NCBI GenBank assembly: GCA_964030785.1
Contig: OZ034975.1
Coordinates: forward strand, 38,782,069 to 38,846,068
Source of the DNA: Siderastrea siderea
Lineage: Eukaryota > Cnidaria > Anthozoa > Scleractinia > Rhizangiidae
Length of the DNA stretch: 64,000 nucleotides
Reading direction: 5' to 3'
Below, piece after piece: positions 11,690 through 25,600 of this stretch. Made by a program: the position numbers and the translations under genes. Below the pieces are notes generated by a model. The model ran no database searches. It was not told the DNA's origin and worked only from the letters and a program-made list of their open reading frames with translations. How positions within the stretch are numbered: position 1 is the stretch's first letter; each line of letters opens with the position of its first letter.

Positions 11690-13012
11690 CTCGGTACACT
11701 CGGTACAGCTAGTACAGCCGGTACAGCCGGTACAGCCGGTACAGCCGGTACACTCGGTACGCTCGGTACACTCGGTGCAGCCGGTGCAGCCGGTACACTC
11801 GGTACATTCGGTACACTCGGTACAGCCGGTACACTCAGTACACTTGGTACAGCCGGTACAGCCGGTGCAGTCGGTACACCCGATGCACTCGGTATACTTG
11901 GTACAGCCGGTACACTCGGTACAGCCAGTACACTCAGTACACTCGGTACAGCCGGTACACTTGGTACACTCGGTACACTTCGTACACTCGGTACACTGGG
12001 CACACTTGGAACAGCCGGTACAGCCAGTACACTCGGTACAGCCGGTGCAGCCGGTACACTTGGTACACTCGGTACACTTGGTACACTCGGCACACTCGGT
12101 ACACTCGGTACAGCCGGTACACTCGGTACACTTGGTACAGCCGGTACACTTGGTACACTCGGTACACTTGGTACACTCGGTACACTCGGTACACTCGGTA
12201 CAGCCAGTACAGCCGGTGCACTCGGTACAGTCGGTACAGCCGGTACACTTGGTAAACTCGGTACACTTGGTACACTGGGTACACTCGGTACAGCCGGTAC
12301 AGCCAGTACACTCGATACAGCCGGTACACTCAGCACACTTGGTACAGCCGGTACACTCCGTACACTCGGTACACTCGGTACAGCCGGTACACTCGGTACA
12401 CTTGGTACAGCCGGTACACTCGGTACAGCAGGTACAGCTGGTACACTCGGTACAGCCGGTACACTCGGTACAGCCGGTACACTCGGTACAACCGGTACAC
12501 TCGGTACAGCCGGTACACTCGGTACACTCTGTACAGCCGGTACACTTGGTACACTCGGTACACTTGGTACACTCGGTACACTCGGTACACTCGGTACACT
12601 CAGTACAGCCGGTACAGCCCACGCACTCGGTACAGTCGGTACAGCCGGTACACTTGGTATACTCGTTACACTTGGTACACTCGGTACACTCGGTACAGCC
12701 GGTACAGCCAGTACACTAGGTACAGCCGGTACAGCCGGTACACTCGGCACACTTAGTACAGCCGGTACACTCGGTACACTTAGTACACTCGGTACAGCCG
12801 GTACACTCGGTACACTTGGCACAGCCGGTACACCCGGTACAGCAGGTACGGCCGGTACACTCGGTACAGCCGGTACACTCGGTACAACCGGTACACTCGG
12901 TACACTCGGTACACTCGGTACAACCGGTACACTCGGTACACTCGGTACAGCCTGTACACTCGGTACACTCGGTACAGTTGGTACAGCCGGTACACTTGGT
13001 ACAGCCGGTAGA
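11690..13012. repeat. 9-bp GTAC minisatellite, about 147 units
   Basis: Units of the form GGTACACTC, GGTACAGCC or GGTACACTT run almost without interruption. The unit is a multiple of three and stop-free, so long ORFs appear in several frames on both strands (Gly-Thr-Leu/Ala, Val-His-Ser, Cys-Thr and Tyr-Arg-Val repeats). These are repeat shadows: no flanking splice signals or unique domain link them to the RTK exons. The array ends about 370 bp upstream of the first Ig exon found. Confidence 0.95.
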
Positions 13013-13385
13013 ACCCAGAGGTTCAACTTACACGATCCTTCGGTTGTGGTTTGAGGTCTTCTCGTTCTTAAGGAACAGGTCTCCCTGCACTGAGAGAAAG
13101 CGGCACTATGACTGGCTTGTTATTACCGAGAAGGATAGGATACTTTGCACGAAATGATGTGATATTTGAAGAAAGGGGACCTAATAGTTGGTTTACTAAT
13201 AAAACAAAGAAGTCGACTTCAAAGCCAATGTGAAATAATCAACGACACATGTACCACATCATTTCGTGAAAAAATATTCTATTGTTCTCGCTAACTAGCC
13301 AATCACAGAGCCGCTTTGAATCGGTGCAGGCCTGCTCTATTATTAACCATTACGTACTTGTAGTTACGTTCCTCTTCTTTACCAG

Positions 13386-13625
13386 TTCCGCCACACATCG
13401 ATCACCTCTCTGGAAACCAGACATTAAATGAGACAGATACAGTGGCTCTTTTCTGTAACGCAACTGGTAATCCGACACCAACTATCACCTGGACAAGACT
13501 ATCTGATAACAGTTCTGTCAGCATGTTTTTTAACATCAGTAGACAGGACAAAGGAGGTTACAGATGTACGGCTGATAATGGTGTTGGAAGTCCTGCAACT
13601 AAAGAGACCTTCATTACTGTTCAAT
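13386..13625 (+). CDS. RTK exon: Ig-like domain 1
   Basis: Phase 1-1 exon, donor GTGAGT. It contains the Ig cysteines ([15 protein letters not shown]), the core Trp (TITWT) and several N-glycosylation sites. Its start [12 protein letters not shown] resembles the next Ig exon and the Ig exon of the minus-strand gene, which suggests local duplication. Confidence 0.9.
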
Positions 13626-16600
13626 GTGAGTGTTATGAGGTTTTGGTTTGGGCAAGTTAAAAATAATTTTTAAATGTTTCAGCAAGAAATGCTGGTACGT
13701 AAACACCCACACTTAATGCAGTTGTTTCCTTTACAAAACTCATTAATTAGAGGGCCTGCAGGTACGAAACGACCAGTCACTTTTGGCTCAAAAATCAATT
13801 CAGGTGACAATTACACCACATGTAAAAATGTATTTTGTTTTGGTTTCGCATTCAGTTCTTTGACAAACAGTGAGTCGTGAAGTCTGGTTGTCTCCCTGAT
13901 GCCCAAACTAAGCCATAAAATGACGTTTCTTAACTTTCTTTACTTTCTTTTGGCAGAACAATGTACCATTTGTATTAAAAGGGGATGCAGAAAAAAATTA
14001 GATTTATTTATTCCACCGTACGGCCCTGCTTGCAAAGTCCTTTTGAAAATGCATTGGCGAGTTGACGTGTGTATAGGGCTTGAAGGGTTGACGCGAGCTG
14101 GTCTGGAAAAGCCAAGCGTCATTTGTTCATAAATGAACAAATGACGCACGGCTGTAAATTTTCCTTTTATAATCTTCCAAAGAAATAAGGTAAATACTTA
14201 TTTAGACTGAGTTAGGTCAAGTCGGAAGGAAACATATTTGGCTCTCGGTCCTGGCGCATGGACCTTGAGTTAATAAGTACATTAGCATCATACCAACGGT
14301 GTAATGTAAGGTATGATTTGAGGAGTTATTGTTTGTCAAAAGTTTAACCAGTTCTAAAGGAATAAAACTCCCAAAACAGAAACCATAAGGATAGAGTAGC
14401 AAAACATTTTGCGGACCCAGTATATTGATGTTGTACATTTTACGGAATGACTAGAGCTATTGCATTCACCGTTAGTGAGTATGAGCGAACCGTCTCTACA
14501 TTGTTGGCAACATTGTAAACACCAGGTTATATTAGTAAGGAGGATTAATAGGGCATACAATTACAAATTGACAAAAAAAGGAAAGTCATTTTCCCTATTT
14601 ACTGTTGAAATGTGGTCAGTGAATTTGTATTTCTAACTGAAGCGGAGTCCTAATATTGTTTCGGGTGAAAAAACAAAACAAAACAAAACAAAGTATTAGG
14701 ACTGAGAACAAGTTTACAATGCGAGACATGCTTGCAAATAATATTTATTCTTCATCCTCTTTTAATTACACTAAAACGTATAAATAATACCTTTCATTTT
14801 ATTTCATTCTAAAGTGTTATCCATCAGTTTACGTTGCAAGAAATTTATGCAAACGCTATTTTACGGTTCGACTTGGACGCTTAGTGGGCAGCCAAACTTC
14901 GCAACTCAATACTTCTTAAGGTGGCTTGCCTTGGTTTTATAGGGTTACACCTCCCAACATTTCAACGGAAGAAAACTACTTCACTGTCCGAGCTCAGGGT
15001 GCTGTGATTAGGTACTGATTAATTCAGTGTAATTCGAAGAATATAAATAGCTTGTCCATGACACATCATAGCCTTCTGTGATGGCTAAAAATACTAGCTG
15101 AATCTCTACCATTGATCTGGAAATTAACAGTCTCTGAATTTTCAGATAATGCTGCTTCCACAGGCTACGTTCATTTCCTCCTTGTTGTTGTAATTGTTGT
15201 TGTTATTGTTGTTGTATTTCCCAGCTACAGTACATGTACATCAGAACTGTATGATGTGTCATGAACCAGCAATTTTTACCTTAAACCTGAAAATTTGCGT
15301 CAAGTTTCTAATTTATTTGCTTTCTACATGCAATTAATTACCAAAGAATTGTCAAAAATGATATATCTGTATTATCCAGGAAACGTTTTTTATTTATTAA
15401 CTAGTACCGGGTTACTGTAATGTTTAAGGCTCCGCGCCTGGAAGTTTATTTATGGGATCTCAAAAGTCTGTCAATCCACGGATCTCCACCCAATGACAGT
15501 AGTCTTGTTTCCAAAAAGATACGTGTAGCTACTACATCCATGTCATTTAACTCGAAAACAAGGCCATTTGTAAATGACGTGGTTTTCCAGAAGACATGAA
15601 ACAGATGCATCATATCCCTAGTAATTTAAAAATTTCTACCAGTGTTTTAGGCGTATATAAGGCAATTAGGGAAAAAGTCTTTTTCTATAAAAGATTGTAT
15701 TTCACCTGTCCACTACACAAGTACTTCTGAGATATTTTTGCGGTCATCCAGGTGCAAAATTTACTCTGTTGCAAGGTAAAATTAAGTTTACCTATGCAAT
15801 CAGACATAGTACAAGGGTAAATCTGGCAGTACCTAAAAGCTAACGTCTTGTGACTGATGATGAGTGAATTTGTTTGCACTTTAATTAACACACTGTTAAC
15901 TTAAAAATATCCAGCTAACCGTTTCCTGGATAGTAAACACCTACAGTAGTTATCCTTTGCATTGTTCTATTAACAGATCCACCAAACATCACTCACATAT
16001 CTCCCAACCAAACAGTAAGTGCCAGGTATGTAGTGCATCTTAACTGCACAGCTGATGGGTATCCAGCGCCAAGCATCACCTGGACAAATGTTACTCACGG
16101 TAACAGTGTTGTTCCCATGCCTTTGCATATCGTGGGTAAACATGATGAGGGATACTACGAATGTACTGCTGATAATGCCATTGGTAATCCTGCCAACAGG
16201 GATATCTTCATCACTGTTCAAAGTAAGTCAAGATTGTCTTTAAGTGTGATTTTACACAATCAAACTTGGTAAAAGTATTTTTGCACTGAATTACTTTTAA
16301 TTGGCATACATGCACATAATTATTATTTAATTTGATTGTATGTATTTATTTTATTTTTATATGATCATAGCTTGTAAGTGTGGATATCAAAGGCATTAAT
16401 GGAGGCCATAGAGAACTAAAAATCACACAATATGCGGATGATAACACGGTCCTGGTATATGACTGCGACTCAGTGCTAAGATTATTAGAACTTTTAGAAA
16501 AATTCAAACGAGTTAGTGACCTAGAAATTAACACCAGCAAAACCGAAGCCATGTGTTAAGCTACCTCGAAAGCCGCACGGAAAAGCCCTTCGGTTTCAAG

Positions 16601-19600
16601 TGTACTTTTCTTCTGATTCTGAACGTGCTAAGAAGCTTAATGTGGAAGATAAGATAGCCACATTGGAAAAAAACTCTCAACAGCTGGAAGCGAAGAATCC
16701 TCACTCCAACTGGAAAAATACACATTGTTAAAACATTAGGCTTGTCCAAACTTATTTCGATGCTTCTTTATTGGCAATGTCGAAACATACTGTAGAGAGA
16801 GTTAACAAAATCATTTTTAACTTCCTTTGGGATGGAAAAACCACCAAAATAAAGAAAAAACTATCATAATGATTGCAGAAAAGAAGCATGGTGGATTAAA
16901 AATGTTTGACGTTGAAATCTTGGAACGGTCAGTCAAAATAGCTTTCAGAACATTCAGTGAGCGAATGCAGTGGAATTGCGTTTTTCAGCCCAATGCCATT
17001 ATGATATTAATTTTTTTTGACCTTCAAAACCTACCTGAATTCCACCGAACCATTCTGAATTACTGGCAAAATTTTGAGCTCTTAAATTTACTTAATCTGA
17101 AACAATCGTAACATAGAATAATTTATATTAAGGATTTACTCAACGAAGACTAAAATTTTCTTTCCGTAACGGATCGCAAAGCAAAATTCGGCTTAGAAGT
17201 ACCCTGCACTGTCTATTATGGTCTATTGAAATGCTATTTCAGCAAGTTGGAAAGAAAACATCCAAAATACGGATTTCTCAAGAGTAGCCCGAGCTGATGT
17301 CGTACCGTCTTTCCTTTTCCCCTCTACTAAAATAGTTTATTCGACCATACTTTTTAGCGAAGCCTGCGGGCAAAGCCCGCCAGCGGAGCTCCATTGCTAA
17401 GGAAATTTGGTAATCTATCGATCCGAAAAATTTTGGTTGTGACGTCAGCGTACGTCCGTCCATCCGTCAGTCCGTCCGTCCGTACAGACTCTGGGGGAGG
17501 GGGAGGGAAGTCCCAAGGCAACCCGACCGGGAGTGGAGAATGCCACCTTTTCTTGGCGGGAAATCGCGCGGTGCTTTTGGGCAACCGGCGTTTTTCTTGG
17601 CGGGAAATCGCATGACCATCGTCGCTTTTGAAAAAGAGGTTTCTTTAAAAAGCTTAAGTTTATTTAGCAAAACGATTGTTCGACGGTACTGTAGTTTTAA
17701 ACTTGAGAAAGAAACATTTAATACCTATAATGGAAAGAAAAAGTTCAAAAGAATACTGGTAGTAGGCGAAAACTTCAAGTTACGAAAGCTGCCTTCAAAG
17801 GACCTCATCGCTTTGTTTTCTTCACGGCGGAGAGCTTGCCTTGTTCTGAAACACAGCCGAGTAAGTGAAGTTTTTAAAGGGTTTAAGGTGCATGATTTTG
17901 AGTATTACGGTCAAAGAAATTACATTTTGAAATTGAATTTATGTCATTAGAAATGTGTCATTTACTTTTGACTTCAAAATATTATTAGAAAACAAGCTCA
18001 GATTTGTGACAGATGTAGTCTTAGAATATTTTGCCATGCTGGAAGTGTAATGCGAATTGCATTTAAGTATAAACTTACGGGTTTTCGAATAAACTTTTTC
18101 AAAAATGATTTCTCTGTTTATTATTTTGTGTTTGTTTATTCATAACAGTAGGTCAAAGCACAGTCGCAAGGCAACTGCACAAGCATCACTTACGGCGAAT
18201 AATTGCTTTCAATTTTAACTGTCGGATCGGTTTGTGCAATTGTCGATTTTCTTGTCCTAGAACTTTTCAATAGTAAGCGAAGCAGTTGTCGGTTTAAGAC
18301 TATTTTATCCGAAAAGCTTCCGAAAAACAAGTTGTTTTGCGTTCCTCAAAGCGCCTAACTTTACATAGGCTTACTTCGCATCCGCAAAACTTATGCCATA
18401 ATTAAAAGCGTGTTTGGTGTTTGCTCGTTTTCAATCTTGATGGTATAAATTTTGACCAGACTAATAGGGGCAGTTCATGTTATTTGTTAACTGAACATCC
18501 GAACGCGATGAAGATAACCCATTTACTTCAGAATAAGTTTTATTTTGTTGTTGTACATGAGCGCCGTTTCAAGTTCATTCAAGCCAACAGCCAATAATCC
18601 AAGGAGATTTGACAAGCCTTGAAGTTAATGACAGGATATGGAAACATTTAAAAAACCAAGCAAGACTGCTCCTGAGTAAAATATGTGTTCAGTTTGATGC
18701 CCGAAAAAAAATTAAGCTGTGCTCAGCCTCTAGAATGACCTTTCGAGCTTGGTTTTACAGAACAGATCCTCAAAATCTTGGAGGACAATTCGGAACACTT
18801 TCGGGCTTTTTGAGAAACACTTTTCGAAAGGGAACGAGCCAAAGAAAGCCCCGAAATATATTTCAGAGCGAAAAGTTTCAGGACTATTTTTGAGAAAAGA
18901 GCACCAGTTTATTCCTTGGAGGCTCCGCTTTTAGGCATGGCTAAATCTATATATTATAAGCTACTCTGTACCAAGGGCTGAGAGCAAGATTTTAAAGAAC
19001 GGCTTCACTGCAGACAATATCGAAAATGTCTACAGGCTTCCATTTCAAATTTTGAAGGAACGAAAGTTAATAATTTATCCGTATAAAATCGTTCATAACA
19101 CCCACACACGCAATCTAGCTTGTTCCGTGCGGGTATAAAAGACAGTGAAATATGCTTCTAATTTTTAAGCCCAGTGGTGTTTACATGTCATACATACTTC
19201 CTCGTCGTTCTGGAACCAGCTCAGACACTGGTGGTGAAAAAGCTTTCAGAAACAAATAACATTACCCGAAAGCGTGATTCTATATGGCTGGCACAAAAAC
19301 AATCAAACACCTGGCTAGACTGCTCAACTACACGCTCATTATTGCAAAATACCATATTTTCACCACGAATGTAGGCGATGCAGCCTGGACGTTGAAGGAT
19401 TTCTCTCACAACTGGAAAGCAATTTGACTATTCTGCGAACAATAGCAACTACAAATAATCTGGAACAATTTACAGAAACTTGGGCCGCTGTGTTGTAGGG
19501 CTACATGTATGTGTGTGTACTTTTGTGTGCGTCAGTCTGTTTGTTTTTAGCTACTTATTTGCTTACCTTAGTTTCTGCCCTATGAAGTAGTATTAAGTAT

Positions 19601-22600
19601 TGTATTATTTGTAGTTACGTATTATAAGTTATTGTTAAGTAATTAAGTATCATAAGTTATTGTTAAGTATTCATTGTAAATTTTGTCTTGTAGCGTATAA
19701 AAGCAGTGTTGAGTAGTATACGTAACTAAGTATTTATCGTAAAGTAGCGTGCATTAATTGCATTAAATAAGAAAATATTATATGATACATAGTTATAATA
19801 TCATAATATGTAAATAGGTCTTACAATTAATGTTTCATTTTCATTTACTCGTTATTTTATTATCGGAATGTAAATAGTTTTCGTAATTAATATTAATGTA
19901 TGGAGGAAGAGCCCCCAAGAGGGAGCTATACAATGTATGTATGTATGTATGTATGTATGTATGTATGTATGTATGTATGTATGTATGTATGTATGTATGT
20001 ATGTCTGCATGCATGCATGCATGTATGTATGTATGTATGTATGTATGTATGTATGTATGTATGTATGTATGTATGTATGTATGTATGTATGTATGTATGT
20101 CTGAGCAAATTTGAAAAAACTGTGCTGTAACTTTTTTGCTTTGTCCTGGACGTAATCCTTTGTGCGGCCAACCAAAAGTGAGGGGGGGGGGGGTACCTGT
20201 CAAACGACACCCCACCGTGCTCCCCGGGGACCAAGCTTTGCGACTACTGGTGAAAGTTGGGTCTGGGACTCACTCAGTGGGGGATAGTGAGGCTTAACCT
20301 TAGCTGTGCTGTGCGAAAGATCTGAGAGAGAATTGTGAACTGGCTGTTTGGGGCAAACTGATCGCTTGACTCTGTGCACAGAGCTTTATCTAGCTAGGCG
20401 GACACCCTGTATGTAAAATGTAGATAACAGTCAGAGTTCGGTTACGGAAAAAAAACTAGCGCAATAACTTTTAGGCATTTCTTATTGATCACTGAGACTG
20501 GGTCTTCATTCCCTTTTGAGCAGCATTTCGAACAATAAGCAATCAAACTTGTTTTTAACCATGTTTGTTTAGAAATACTGACTCTAGTGCCATTTCTTTT
20601 TCATAACCAAATTGTTCATCAAGGGTTTGCCTGAGTTTGGATGCGGAGTTCAATGCTTATAATCTCAAAACTATTTTTCAATTCAAGCCCTGCACAGCAG
20701 CAATTATCAATATCTTGAAATTCATAATGGTGGACGTTGATACGGGACCGCTGGAAAATTTTGGTTTTTGAGCATATAATGATGTTTGCAGAACTAGTAA
20801 ATACTCATTAATGGTTCAAACGATTGGCGTTATTTTTGCAGACTATCCTCCCATAAATACAAATCTAACTACACCCGGTTTGACTAACAACACTGTTGTC
20901 ATAAATACAAGCTTCAGCCTCACCTGCACTGCACAGGCCAAACCACCTGCAAAGTATCGATTCCTCAGAGAGCAGCAGAGTTTATTTACTACCACAGCTG
21001 GTAGTTATTTGGCAGTGAACACAACCTCAGTCAATGAGAGAATAAAGCGGGTGACTTACAGCTGCATTCCATTCAATGATTATGGTGATGGCCCCACACA
21101 AACAATCACTGTGACAGTACTCTGTAAGTATACATTTTTGTAACTTATGCATGATACTTAATTACTTAACAATAACTTATTTATGGTTATATTTCCTTAC
21201 ATTTATCACTTTATCATCTATAAATCTGGTTTTTTACTTCTTCCCGTTTGTTCTTCTTCTCTGGACAACATTTGATATGTTTAATATCCACCTCTGATGT
21301 TCCGTGATCTATCCCATTGGTTTTTTTTTTAAAGTTTTCCCTTTTTTTGTCGATACTGCATTGTATGAAATATTGATATTGGTAAACTATAGTTGCAGTT
21401 AAATGTAACATATTTATTAATCAGTTAAAGACTATGTAAAAGTGGTCATAATCAAGACCAGTCTGACTTGATGCACTTTTCAATAATACTTGAACTCTGA
21501 ACTGCAAAACCTGAAGCGGCCTTCACACGTCAAACTAGTATTGGCCAACTCGTGTGGGCAAACTAAATTCGTGTGTGTGACAACACAGCCAGATGGTGGC
21601 AAACTGTTGGCACTAAATAGAATAGTCTCTATTCTCTCCAACAGTCAGCCAACATGTTGTTGTGTCATTCACATACACCAATTCAAGTTTGCCCACAGGA
21701 GTTGGCCAACATTAGTTTGACGTGTGAAGGCCGCTTAACTGATGAATGACGAATGTGTTTTCTACTGCCGTCAATCATTATTACATGGACAACCAAGAAA
21801 TCCTAAAACCTAAAACTGTATGTGGCTTGCGTAGCAGCTGTTGTCAAAATATAATGGGAAGCAACACAATTTTTGGTCAAATGACCCTGTTCGTCAAACG
21901 GAGTCCAGCACCGAGGCGGCCAAAACCTTGAGATCTACTGGTAACTGTATCGTGCGACAAACGACAAAAATCCTGTCAGTCGTCAGAAGAATTGCTATTT
22001 TTGTTTCTCATAGCATTAAATGTTCATTTTATTTTTTTTTTATTTCACGACAAAGTGTTCTATTGGCAGGTACAACCTGAGCTGCCACAAGCTTCATAAT
22101 AAATAGATTATGATCGAAGTAAAAAGCAATAGTAGTATTTCATATAATCAGAAAAAAGACCCAGTGTAGCGTAAAATGACTGGTAAAAGAAGAAAAAAGT
22201 CACTGTTGCTCTGTTTTTTTTTTTGCGTTAGATCCTCCTTCAGCTTCAGAAAAATGTCATATTACTCGCGCTGCCGAAGGAAGCCTTGTTTCGCTTTCTT
22301 GTCCCACTGATGGAAATCCTGCCCCTGCCATTACGTGGCACAAAGGGAGCGGGTTATATGGTACCATGCTGTCCAGTGGAAAAGAGTTGAAATTTTCAAA
22401 AGCAATGTCTAATAACAGTGGATGGTATACATGCTCTGCAAAAAACTCCTTAGGGACAGTTAGTGTCAGTCTTTATCTTTTAGTTGGTAAGTTGCTTTTT
22501 AGAGTTCCCAGGCAGTACCTAACTTATTGTCAAAAGCGACTAGTTCAAGGGACTAAATCCCAGGGACGAAGGGCGCTCTACAATGAGCCAAAAGTTTCAG

Positions 22601-25600
22601 TTCAAGTGGTGGAAATGCAAATAGCACGCAGGGATCCATTGGAAATTTTCTGGAACAAGTGGAAGTATTCCACTTTCTCTGTTCCAACTGGTTGGAATGG
22701 AAATAACCGCCCCATTTGCACAACATTTCCATTTGTTCTCCTCGCAAAATTCAAACTGTTGTCCCAATTGTGCTTGTCCCCTCGTGTGAACTGTATTATG
22801 TGCGACTAGTCCCTGTGAATACATTTTAAAAAAATAATAAGCCAAATAAGGGATGGGCGCCCTGAGTAACACTACTGAGGACCTGTCAAGCGACCTGTCC
22901 CGTCGTGTGTGCCATGTGAGCGTTGTTCGATTTTTTTGATACTCCCTTTAATTTCAATCTATCATTTCCATCATACGAGTTATTTCTAAATGCATGGGCG
23001 TAACGGGTTTGAGGTTATTTCCAAGGAGGATCACGACCACTTGCCCTTTAAAACATATGAATGACTTTCTCAAAGTGCAGTTGAATTATCCAGTAGTCTT
23101 TCTCTGTTAACAATTACCTCCCTTTTTGTAGAAACCATGAACACTCTCAAGATATCGCTAGTCGTCAAAAACAAAAACTGCAACGACTTTCCAGAAAACG
23201 ACTTCCTTAACGAGGTATGCAAAAAATTTTACTTTTCACTCCTCGATCGATTGTCCCGCCCCCCCCCCCCCCCCAAAAAAAAAAAAACATTGCTAGGTAA
23301 CAATTGCCAAGAGTAAGTAATTCCTACTCAATTTAAGACAATATAATAATTTTAAGAGGATATTGAGGGACTCCTGACTATATACTAGGTACAATTAGGT
23401 GCTGAGTACTGTCCATTCTTATCTTCAGGTCGTAAAGGCTTCTTTGTTTAATGGCAGCTGTTCTTTGATCCCTAAAAAGCAACAAGGGAATAACGGGCGT
23501 ATATATTTGGACTTCAACCGGAATTAATAACTGATACCGTAAATAAATGAGTCAACTGATGATGGCGAAAATGATCGTCTTATTCCGGACATCTCGTGGG
23601 TTTGCTTTTTTCGTTTTGTAAATCATGGGTTAACCTTGACGTTTTCTGTGTAGGTTGTATGTTTCAATTAGTTATTCTTTCTATGCATAAAGTATAATTA
23701 TAGCTTTTGATAAGTAGTTAATTTTTGTTTTTATTTTAGATTGCTGAACAACTTCAACCTCTGGGCATCCAAGGAGCAGAAATCGAAAAGAAAAGGTATG
23801 ATCTTCTCTCACTTTGGAAATGGTAAAGGCTGCATTTTAGGAGGCGCATAAAGGACGGCAGCCCTTAATTATCTTGCATAACACAGTCGTTACGTTGTAA
23901 ATGTACGATAAAATTAAATATCTAAGCTTATGCCTACTTCTTTTAAAGATGACTTGTCACATTTGAACCGACAACCCTACACTTGCTTTTGTAAAAGCCT
24001 TCATTGCTATCGCTAACAAATAATTGCCGCGAAAATATATATAAAAAGTCTCGGTTATTAGGGAAATATTTATGTACCGCTGAGCGGGTTGAAAATCGTG
24101 CATTTTTTTTTCACCTGAGTAATGAGTAGTTGACATGAATAATGATGTTTTCTAAGAAAGATATTCCAGAAAATCACTAAAAATATGTATCCGGATAACA
24201 AGCAAGCAACACAGTCTATTTATATTTGAGCTTTCTTTGAAAATGTAGTTTTAGTGATAATTCTGTGATCAACATCTCTTTTCATTTTTCAATTCAGAGT
24301 GAAATATAGAACTTTGGATTTATAAACTGGGTTGAAAAGGCAAATTGGCCACCTGGGTTTGTTCCGACGAAAGGCTAACGCTCAAACCATCAGCTCTCAA
24401 TTTCCATACAGTGGCCAGTTTACTTTAACGACCCAGCTGATAAATCCAATTTCAGCTTTCTTTGAAAATGCAGAATCAGTGATTATTCTGTGAACAAAGG
24501 CTTAAATTAACAACTTACAACAGACAGAAATAAATAGATGATATGTATAATAGAACTTTGAATTCGAAATATTAAATAAATCGTGGCAAAATACCCAGAT
24601 AGGAAACCTTTGAGATATTAGTTTAGATTGTAAACGTATTTAACCAAACTGAAATGTGCAATTCGTGACACTTCTAGTTGCCGTTTTAAGGTGTGGCAGT
24701 GTTTTAGTTGATCTCGTACTGCGATTCAGTCAAAGCGTCAGTGTAAACGATGTGATATCTGTTCTGAAGACTGCTGCACAACGAACCAACTTCGGCAGTT
24801 TTATCGTTGATCCTGAGTCCATAAAGCAAATTTCTCCATCGCCCACCGCATCTCCATCACTCACCACTTCTTCGTCAACCATCACCACAAATGGCACACA
24901 AGGTATAGTTGAGGTCTTGCATTTTTATTTTTAAGAGATTCTAAATTGCTTAAATTGTGTTAAAATAAAACTTGCGTGTGTTGCCCATAAAAACTAAGTG
25001 TGCTTAATAAGTGTAAAACCTAAATACTCTCGCTGAACGTAGATCAGTGTTTTCCTCACGTGAACAGCAGTGTTTTTGTCAAGTGCACAGCTATCACAGC
25101 AACACTAAAAACTGTGAAATCAGTGAGTGACACAGGCATTCTCCAAAAATAAAAAGAAAGAAATGCGAGTTCTCCTAACAGGAGAAAGAAGAAAAATCTG
25201 TTACCAATGTTACCAATGTTACCAATGTTCTATTAAAGTATCATTCTCATTTTTCTTTACAGAATGCCCATGCTCCTGTTATTTTGAGATATTCGGATCG
25301 ATCATTGGGGTTCTTGTAGCTATCATTATTCTTCTCATTATATACATCATTTGGCTGCACAAGAAAGGTGAGTTAATTAATATATTTTGAAGGTTTCTCA
25401 TATCTTTATTTTTACTTAACTGATCGACAAATTTTATCTCCTTTACTAGGGACTACACGGGAAAAAAGGTACGAGTTTCCCATCATGGGATGATATCAGT
25501 AATTTTTGTAATTCCTCAGCATCGTAAAATCCCATTTAAAGTTTTAACAGGTGCTTTTCTGCTCAACACAAGACGTGTTGTAGCAATTCAGTTACTGTGA

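Noticed and set aside
11624..13157. Long ORFs of 476, 452, 355 and 325 residues on both strands
   Set aside because: All are translations of the stop-free 9-bp array; several frames on both strands are open and there is no start context, domain or splice link.
19841..20234. His-Thr-Tyr-Ile and Met-Tyr-Val-Cys repeat ORFs
   Set aside because: Translations of the (ATGT)n microsatellite.
22495..22905. Possible MITE in the intron after Ig domain 4
   Set aside because: A GCGACTAGT word recurs near both ends, but the arms do not pair well enough to set boundaries.
24676..24690. Acceptor CTTCTAG at 24676 for the third SEA exon
   Set aside because: In the phase delivered by the previous exon it gives an early stop; TTTTAAG at 24690 gives an open frame and the [11 protein letters not shown] motif.
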